Made by a program: the position numbers and the translations under genes. A stretch of DNA of 64,000 nucleotides. Origin: DATBDE01 sp036270095. GTDB lineage: Bacteria; Actinomycetota; Thermoleophilia; Solirubrobacterales; Solirubrobacteraceae. Shown one piece after another: positions 62,521-64,000 of this stretch. The notes beneath the pieces were generated by a model. The model was not told where the DNA came from and made no database searches. It saw only the letters and a program-made list of their open reading frames with translations. Position 1 is the stretch's first letter. Every line of letters begins with the position of its first letter. Location of the stretch: assembly GCA_036270095.1 (NCBI GenBank), contig DATBDE010000104.1:62001-126000 (forward strand), in the 5' to 3' direction.

Positions 62521-62859
62521 TCAGGCGTCGGTGTCGCCGCGGAGCCAGCGCAGCAGCGCCGCGCGGGCGAAGCGCCACTCCCGGCCCACCTTCCGACCGG
62601 GCAGCGTGCCCTCGCGGGCCAGCGTGCACACGGTGTCGGCATCGACCTGGAACAGCTCGGCGGCCTGCTCGACGGTCAGCACCTCGGGGTCCGGGGACCG
62701 GTGAACCTCGGCCCGGCCGACCGTGGTCTCGCCGTCGAGCAGGCGCACCACGGCGTCGGTGACGAGCTCGCGCTTGGAGGTCCGGCGCTCGAACGCGGCG
62801 CGGTCCAGGCGGGTCGCGGCGTCGGCGGGCAGGCGCACGTAGAGGGCGGTCGTCGGCAT
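62521..62859 (-). CDS. RHH plus excisionase-type HTH regulator
   Basis: This is a 112-residue protein. Residues 1-40 (TTALYVRLPADAATRLDRAA, RRTSKRELVTDAVV) are a ribbon-helix-helix domain, and residues 62-110 (VLTVEQAAELFQVDADTVCT, GRKVGREWRFARAALLRWL) are a MerR/excisionase-type helix-turn-helix. ATG at 62859 fits the RHH start; ATG at 62886 or 62910 would extend over the adjacent palindrome. It is probably a small autoregulator. Confidence 0.75.
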   Translation of the reverse strand: MPTTALYVRLPADAATRLDRAAFERRTSKRELVTDAVVRLLDGETTVGRAEVHRSPDPEVLTVEQAAELFQVDADTVCTLAREGTLPGRKVGREWRFARAALLRWLRGDTDA

Positions 62860-62886
62860 CTCTGAGGACTGCGCCATATCGGCCAT

Positions 62887-62900
62887 GATATCGCGATATC
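62887..62900. promoter_or_regulatory. Perfect 14-bp palindrome, candidate RHH operator
   Basis: GATATCGCGATATC is fully self-complementary and is flanked by another ATATCG half-site at 62875-62880. It lies 28 bases before the RHH gene start and upstream of the divergent small membrane protein gene. Overlapping half-sites are typical of RHH dimers. Confidence 0.65.
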
Positions 62901-62957
62901 GTGGACGCATTGGCCGTGCGTTATGTCCCCCGTCCCCTGCTAACGTCCGCCACGGGA

Positions 62958-63203
62958 ATGGCCGCGCGGTTGAAACAGAGCCTTGCCGAGTTCGAGCAGG
63001 CCTTCGCCGAGGAGTCAGAGCTCGATCGCCGCCGGCGCGAGAGCCTTGCCCGGACGACGCACCTGCGCGCAGCGACCCGCGCCCGTAAGCGCGTCCACAA
63101 GCGCGGCTCGATGCGCTACAGCCTTCTCGTCCTCTCGATCATCCTCACCGCGGTCGTGGTGACGATCGCGATGTTCGAGACCCTGTACTACCTGTTGGGC
63201 TAG
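62958..63203 (+). CDS. Small membrane protein
   Basis: This is an 81-residue protein with a charged amphipathic helix (KQSLAEFEQAFAEESELDRR), a basic stretch and one C-terminal membrane helix (LLVLSIILTAVVVTIAMF). No family is recognised. ATG at 62958 follows an ACGGGA; GTG at 62901 would begin inside the palindrome. It faces csrA tail to tail with a 9-base gap. Confidence 0.6.
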   Translation: MAARLKQSLAEFEQAFAEESELDRRRRESLARTTHLRAATRARKRVHKRGSMRYSLLVLSIILTAVVVTIAMFETLYYLLG

Positions 63204-63212
63204 AGCGGCGCC

Positions 63213-63449
63213 CTAACCGTCGCCCAGCTTGTGCAGGGCGTCGTCGACGGCCTTCCTGCGCGATCCCTCGCCCGGAGCAGCCACCTGCTCCTGCTGGATC
63301 TCGAGGTAGACCTCGTTGCGGAACACCGGCACGTCGCGCGGTGCCTGGATGCCAATCCGGACCTTCTCGCCCATGATCGAGAGCACCGACACCTCAACGT
63401 CGTCCCCGATCATGATCGACTGATTGGACTTGCGTGTCAGGACCAACAT
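63213..63449 (-). CDS. csrA: CsrA carbon storage regulator
   Basis: This is a 78-residue RNA-binding protein. It begins MLVLTRKSNQSIMIGDDVEV, with the first RNA-contact strand including Arg6, followed by VRIGIQAPRDVPVFRNEVYL with the second (usual GVxAPRxVxVHREE). The C-terminal tail is longer than in E. coli (EGSRRKAVDDALHKLGDG). GGGAGG lies 8 bases before the ATG, ruling out the longer in-frame start at 63482. It binds GGA motifs in mRNA leaders. No fliW or flagellar gene is nearby. Confidence 0.93.
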   Translation of the reverse strand: MLVLTRKSNQSIMIGDDVEVSVLSIMGEKVRIGIQAPRDVPVFRNEVYLEIQQEQVAAPGEGSRRKAVDDALHKLGDG

Positions 63450-63609
63450 ATGGATGCCTCCCTGCCGACTGCGTACCGACAATTACTAAAGCACGTCGGG
63501 CTCCCCACTGCAAAATGCCAACGCGCAAGGTTGAGCCTTCATACCCGCAGGCAATGGCTCGAACCATCGCCTTTCAGGAGCGATGCGCGTTGCTAGGCTC
63601 CCGCGATCC

Positions 63610-64000
63610 ATGGCGCGCCGGTCGCTGCGACCCCACCTCAATCAGATCCGCACCTGGGTGCGTCAAGGCCGCACCGACGCCTGGATCGCGCACCAACTCG
63701 AGGTGACCGTCCAGCAGATCGAGGCGTTCAAGCGTGAGCAGGGCCTCGCCCCCGACGAAGAGGGCGAGGGGGCGGCCGCGGGCACCGATTTCGACGACGA
63801 GATCGACCTCCGCGCCGAGGACGACGCGCTCATCGCCGCCGAGCTCGAGGCGGCCGAGGCGGAGGCGGCCGAGGACGCCGACGAGGACGACGACGGCGAC
63901 GAGGAGGACGGCGAGGACGACGACGGCGAGTCCCGCCGGCGGCGCACCCGTCGTGGCGGACGGCGGCGGCGCGGCGCCCGGGGACGGCGCGGCGGCCAGT
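63610..64000 (+). CDS. Acidic/basic nucleic-acid-binding-like protein, N-terminal part
   Basis: The frame is open to the right edge. ATG at 63610 starts RRSLRPHLNQIRTWVRQGRT, then WIAHQLEVTVQQIEAFKRE, a predicted helix-turn-helix-like region. A 60-residue Asp/Glu/Ala-rich segment follows, then an Arg/Gly-rich run (SRRRRTRRGG...) as in RNA-binding tails. I recall similar proteins in Solirubrobacterales with a further C-terminal domain beyond this window. Function unknown. Confidence 0.75.
   Translation, partial: MARRSLRPHLNQIRTWVRQGRTDAWIAHQLEVTVQQIEAFKREQGLAPDEEGEGAAAGTDFDDEIDLRAEDDALIAAELEAAEAEAAEDADEDDDGDEEDGEDDDGESRRRRTRRGGRRRRGARGRRGGQ

Noticed and set aside
1..64000. CRISPR arrays or prophage structural genes
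   Set aside because: No regularly spaced short repeats and no capsid, tail, terminase or portal motifs were seen.

Overview
The window is high-GC DNA with dense bidirectional coding, many GTG starts, 1-4 base GTGA/ATGA gene overlaps and GGAGG-type ribosome sites. A six-gene mce cluster, a csrA gene, R2lox, a DLRSPDARD-repeat envelope protein and a sigma factor fused to an anti-sigma-like tail point to a deep-branching actinobacterium of the Thermoleophilia/Solirubrobacterales type. This placement is inference from gene content; no 16S gene is present.

Region 1 (1-19 kb) is accessory metabolism: a partial cytochrome P450, a frameshifted PLP decarboxylase, a TMEM175-type channel, an MFS transporter, a secreted M28 peptidase, a relic of a TAP-like hydrolase, a secreted lipase and a broken FG-GAP/RTX surface protein. 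A small-molecule cluster follows: on the minus strand a DHA2 exporter, an MBL hydrolase, an F420/NADP reductase-like protein and a small protein; on the plus strand a large LuxR (LAL) regulator, an isochorismatase-like hydrolase, a degenerate SDR and an HSL-type esterase.

Region 2 (19.1-35.4 kb) looks like tandem integrative-element territory. An intact initiator tRNA-Met gene at 35374-35447 is the right border. Truncated copies of its 3' half lie at 31858-31900 and 19101-19140, the first with the flanking terminator region. Between them are a SABATH-type methyltransferase, three consecutive alpha/beta hydrolases (one frameshifted), a broken TetR gene with a perfect palindromic operator, a cation diffusion facilitator pseudogene, a DUF1345 protein, a histidine kinase with seven GAF domains, an AhpD-like protein, a broken IS110 element and a DLRSPDARD-repeat protein. 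No integrase was found. Broken genes are concentrated in the first 33 kb.

Region 3 (35.4-64 kb) looks like conserved chromosome: HPt and SRPBCC proteins, a 2-hydroxyacid dehydrogenase, Ppx/GppA phosphatase, a 6S-RNA-like locus, a ThDP-dependent enzyme, an HCCA-isomerase-like protein divergent from an HxlR regulator, six MCE proteins without adjacent YrbE permeases, an O-methyltransferase, tRNA-Leu(UAA), the sigma/anti-sigma fusion, CsaA with R2lox, an Lrp-type RAM protein, a UPF0173 hydrolase, SelD, a catalytically degenerate rhomboid, an alpha/beta hydrolase with one frameshift, a YbdK-type carboxylate-amine ligase, an IolC-C-like aldolase, a nuclease, an autoregulator-like RHH/HTH protein, CsrA and the start of an acidic/basic nucleic-acid-binding-like protein.

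Functional logic: the two accessory regions supply hydrolysis, redox and export of small molecules under LuxR and TetR control. The mce cluster probably handles envelope lipids or sterol-like substrates. The kinase, sigma fusion, CsrA and 6S-like RNA suggest several layers of global regulation.
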